DNA of 64,000 bases from contig NZ_JAABNS010000001.1 in NCBI RefSeq assembly GCF_009928425.1, positions 2,046,001-2,110,000 on the forward strand, given 5' to 3'. The position numbers were made by a program, and so were the translations under genes. Shown piece by piece: positions 61,906-64,000 of this stretch (position 1 is the stretch's first letter; each line of letters opens with the position of its first letter). The notes beneath the pieces were generated by a model. The model searched no databases. It saw only the letters and a program-made list of their open reading frames with translations, and was not told where the DNA came from. Origin of the DNA: Pseudarthrobacter sp. ATCC 49987 (GTDB lineage Bacteria > Actinomycetota > Actinomycetes > Actinomycetales > Micrococcaceae).

Positions 61906-62596
61906 TGGCACAGACTCAATGGCGGCGGGACTTGATGCTGGCCTGTGCGCCGGGTTCCTCGAATCGTTGCCCATCTCCGGAGCCGCGATCTCAGTGTTCG
62001 CCGGCCTGGCGCCGGAGACAATGGTGTGTGCCAGCGATGCCATTTCTGCACGGATCGACGAACTGCAGTTCGACCTGGGTGAAGGCCCGCGCTGGGAAGC
62101 CCTGCAAACCCGCAGACCCGTGCTTATGCCGGATGTGCGCCGGGGGCCGCATGGCGCATGGCCGGTCTTTGCAAAATCCCTGGTGGAACTGGATGTGGCG
62201 GCACTCTTCGTTTTCCCGCTCACGCTCGGCGCGCTGGATATCGGCGTAGTGGAGCTTTACAGTTCTGAACCCGGCCCCCTTAGCCCGGCGAAGCATTCCA
62301 TGGCCCTGCAGCTCGCCGACGCCGCAACCTGGCACTTGCTGCGCCAGCTCCTGACCCTTGACCCCGGACACGGCGCTGACGCCCCGCCGGATGGCTCTCC
62401 CTTGTCACGGCGCGAGGTACACCAGGCCACCGGTATGGTCCTGGCACAAAGCGGAACGACTGCCCGGGACGCACTCCTGCTGATCCGGGCACACGCATTT
62501 GCCCATGGACGTACCGTCAGGGAGGTCGCCCGGGACGTGGTCAGCCGATGCCTTGACTTCAGCCCCGAACGCGGCTCAGCCGGGCGAGTGCAGTAG
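61898..62596 (+). CDS. GAF and ANTAR domain protein (first)
   Basis: A protein of 232 residues when started at the ATG at 61898; in-frame starts up to 61751 are possible but none has a ribosome binding site. The GAF-like domain (about 10-150) includes ISVFAGLAPETMVCASDAISARIDELQFDLGEGPRWEAL. The C-terminal ANTAR domain (about 165-225: REVHQATGMVLAQSGTTARDALLLIRAHAFAHGRTVREVARDVV) binds paired RNA hairpins to prevent termination. The ligand of the GAF part is unknown. The preceding uORF is unusual. A second ANTAR gene follows after 9 bp. Confidence 0.8.
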   Translation: MGDGTDSMAAGLDAGLCAGFLESLPISGAAISVFAGLAPETMVCASDAISARIDELQFDLGEGPRWEALQTRRPVLMPDVRRGPHGAWPVFAKSLVELDVAALFVFPLTLGALDIGVVELYSSEPGPLSPAKHSMALQLADAATWHLLRQLLTLDPGHGADAPPDGSPLSRREVHQATGMVLAQSGTTARDALLLIRAHAFAHGRTVREVARDVVSRCLDFSPERGSAGRVQ

Positions 62597-62599
62597 AAT
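62594..62599 (+). promoter_or_regulatory. -10 box (TAGAAT) of the second GAF/ANTAR gene, probable leaderless start
   Basis: TAGAAT, close to the TATAAT consensus, ends 6 nt before the ATG at 62606 and overlaps the stop of the first ANTAR gene. It gives the second gene its own start. Confidence 0.5.
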
Positions 62600-62605
62600 C
62601 CGAAT

Positions 62606-63319
62606 ATGGCGATGATAGGCCGCGCCGGACGCGTGAGTGCCGCATTCGTCAAGATAGCGGACACACTCGTGGCGGACTATGACGTCTTCGACCTCCTCCA
62701 CACACTGGTGGATGAATCAGTCGGCATTCTTGACGCCGCCGCCGCAGGACTCGTTCTGGTCGACCCGGATGGAGACCTCCAGGTAATGGCCTCGACGAGC
62801 GAGGAAAGCCAACTGGTGGAAGTCCTCCAGCTCGAGGCTGGTGCCGGTCCGTGCGTGGACTGCTACCGGACCGGAGCCGTGGTAGCCATCGATGACATCG
62901 CAACGCAGGGCTCCCGATGGCCCCTGTTCCAGTCCTCTGCACTCTCCCAGGGATTCCGGTCCCTGCACGCCGTCCCCATGCGCCTGCGCAGCCGGACCAT
63001 CGGCGCCTTGAACCTTTTTGGCCACGAGGTCGGTCCCCTCACCGCCGACGACGCCGCCATTGCCCAAGCCTTCGCCGACGTGGCAACCATCACCCTCCTG
63101 CAGGAACGCGCCGCGAGGGAAAGCGCCCTGATCAACGAACAGCTGCAGCGTGCCCTCAACAGCCGCATCCTGATCGAACAGGCCAAGGGCGTCATTGCCC
63201 ACACTTCCAAGGTCGACATGAATGCGGCATTCGCGCTGCTGCGCGGCTATGCCCGCGCCCACAACCAGACCATCTACGAAACAGCGGACAAGATCATCAA
63301 CCGCAGAATTACCCTTTAG
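62606..63319 (+). CDS. GAF and ANTAR domain protein (second)
   Basis: A protein of 237 residues. GAF domain about 20-165: VDESVGILDAAAAGLVLVDPDGDLQVMASTSEESQLVEVLQLEAGAGPCVDCYRTG, with a Cys-x2-Cys-like pair close to the binding pocket, and FRSLHAVPMRLRSRTIGALNLF. ANTAR domain about 175-235: LQRALNSRILIEQAKGVIAHTSKVDMNAAFALLRGYARAHNQTIYETADKII, matching the RNA-binding three-helix consensus closely. It should act as a signal-dependent antiterminator on some transcript outside this region. It lies 9 bp after the first ANTAR gene. Confidence 0.9.
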   Translation: MAMIGRAGRVSAAFVKIADTLVADYDVFDLLHTLVDESVGILDAAAAGLVLVDPDGDLQVMASTSEESQLVEVLQLEAGAGPCVDCYRTGAVVAIDDIATQGSRWPLFQSSALSQGFRSLHAVPMRLRSRTIGALNLFGHEVGPLTADDAAIAQAFADVATITLLQERAARESALINEQLQRALNSRILIEQAKGVIAHTSKVDMNAAFALLRGYARAHNQTIYETADKIINRRITL

Positions 63320-63475
63320 CCCACGGAGCAATGGCTCCAGCTGGCTCATCGATTGTCGCCTCGCTGCTCCCTCGCCCGCTCCACCGGCGCACTCCCGGCT
63401 GATGCATAGTCGGCCGGCCTTTCAGCGTCGGGCAATCCGGCAGGCAGCGATCAAACGGGCGACACGGGCCAGCAC

Positions 63476-63492
63476 TTCTACCTCATGTAGAA
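63476..63492. promoter_or_regulatory. BlaI-type operator O3 upstream of the blaI-like gene
   Basis: TTCTACCTCATGTAGAA, identical to O1 at cydA except one base (A to C). It lies 96-112 bp upstream of the blaI-like ATG and overlaps the probable -35, as expected for autorepression. Confidence 0.75.
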
Positions 63493-63516
63493 ACTATCCG
63501 CAAAACACGGTAAATT
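63488..63516 (+). promoter_or_regulatory. Candidate promoter of the blaI-like gene
   Basis: TAGAAA (-35, 4 of 6 matches, 63488-63493), a 17-bp spacer, TAAATT (-10, 63511-63516). It predicts a leader of about 65 nt. The -35 is inside operator O3. Confidence 0.5.
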
Positions 63517-63587
63517 TAAGACTGAGGTATTCACAGACCGCCCGCAGAGTCGATTGGCCGGAGCGGCATTTACGAAGGACGTACGGA

Positions 63588-63974
63588 ATGGCAAGTCTCG
63601 GTGAACTGGAACGGGCAGTGATGGATCTGCTCTGGGCAGGCCATGAGGCTGCAACAGCAAACACCTTGCGGGACCTGCTCGCACAGAGTACACGCGCCGA
63701 AAACGGCACCGCAGGACACGAGGGCAAGGATCTGGCCGTCACGACGGTACTGACCGTGCTCTCCCGCCTTGAACGCAAAGGCCTGGTCGAGCGTGAACGC
63801 GGCACCCGCCCGCACCGCTACCAGGCAGTCTCCAGCCGCGAGGACCACACCGCTGAACTGATGCACGAGGTTCTGGGCTCCGCACCGGACCGCGAGGCGG
63901 TGCTGGCGCGCTTTATTGGTTCCGTCACCGATACCGAGGCAGAAACGCTGCGCAAGCTGCTGGGACTCAGCTAG
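63588..63974 (+). CDS. BlaI/MecI/CopY family transcriptional repressor
   Basis: A protein of 128 residues. MASLGELERAVMDLLWAGHEAATANTLRDLL and LAVTTVLTVLSRLERKGLVERERGTRPHRYQAV form the winged helix characteristic of BlaI/MecI (the VLTVLSRLERKGL recognition helix is diagnostic). The C-terminal helices (about 90-128) dimerise. In the classic system a BlaR1-type membrane peptidase (M56) cleaves the repressor; such a gene commonly follows and would lie just past the window edge. AAGGA stands 8 nt before the ATG. Its own operator and two copies at cydA suggest it controls cytochrome bd. Confidence 0.92.
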   Translation: MASLGELERAVMDLLWAGHEAATANTLRDLLAQSTRAENGTAGHEGKDLAVTTVLTVLSRLERKGLVERERGTRPHRYQAVSSREDHTAELMHEVLGSAPDREAVLARFIGSVTDTEAETLRKLLGLS

Positions 63975-64000
63975 CGCCCGATGTTCTGGACCTCATGGTT

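Overview
The window is chromosomal DNA from a high-GC actinobacterium, almost certainly Arthrobacter, Pseudarthrobacter or a close relative in the Micrococcaceae. Evidence for this is the very high GC content, frequent GTG/TTG starts, many 4-bp ATGA/GTGA gene overlaps, actinobacterial families (SepH, DUF3000, DUF3093, DUF3159, DUF3710, DUF4193, DUF5998), a DUF222/HNH protein and a fused CydDC exporter. Most of it is core housekeeping DNA. The only foreign-looking stretch is about 1 kb at 51.6-52.65 kb.

Layout. 0-6.4 kb (minus strand): def-fmt-rsmB-rpe, then an FMN riboswitch, a 20-residue leader ORF and ribD-ribE-ribBA, the last cut by the window edge. 6.5-9.1 kb: an HNH endonuclease-like protein and a PD-(D/E)XK nuclease-like protein. 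9.15-10.1 kb: six tRNA genes, Val(CAC) on the minus strand and Gly-Cys-Val-Gly-Val on the plus strand with a Gly/Val duplication. 10.2-16.4 kb: an orphan antitoxin-like protein, ZapE, SseA, SufE, YbaK, a hydrolase, an unknown protein and MsrB. 16.7-25.8 kb (plus strand): a DUF6421-like/SDR pair, threonine aldolase, DUF3000, RNase D and the fadA-fadB beta-oxidation operon behind a palindromic operator. 25.9-34 kb (minus strand): nucleoside hydrolase, aldo/keto reductase, a helix-hairpin-helix protein, an unknown protein, dxs and acnA with a palindrome in its promoter region.

34-42 kb: a TRAM RNA methyltransferase and a KimA-like potassium permease, divergent from two TrkA/RCK proteins, followed by DUF3159, OB-fold, DUF3710 and dUTPase genes. 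42-51.6 kb: DUF3093, DUF4193, SepH, a phosphodiesterase-like protein, DUF5998, a GNAT/acyl-CoA synthetase fusion and topoisomerase IV subunit A. 51.6-52.65 kb: tandem and inverted repeats, a small zinc-ribbon-like ORF and a decayed IS3-type transposase fragment. 52.6-60.4 kb: a DinB protein, a tandem GNAT, and cydA-cydB-cydDC for cytochrome bd. 60.6-64 kb: a DUF6221-like gene pair, two GAF/ANTAR genes and a BlaI/MecI-type repressor.

The most notable system-level observation is a probable regulatory circuit. Two 17-bp TTCTACA-N3-TGTAGAA palindromes lie just upstream of cydA, and a third, differing from the first at one base, lies in front of the blaI-type gene at the right end. This predicts an autoregulated BlaI-family repressor that controls cytochrome bd. 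Other findings are a riboswitch leader peptide coupled to ribD, a recurrent TAnnnT-6/7 nt-start arrangement implying leaderless mRNAs, and palindromic operators at fadA and acnA.
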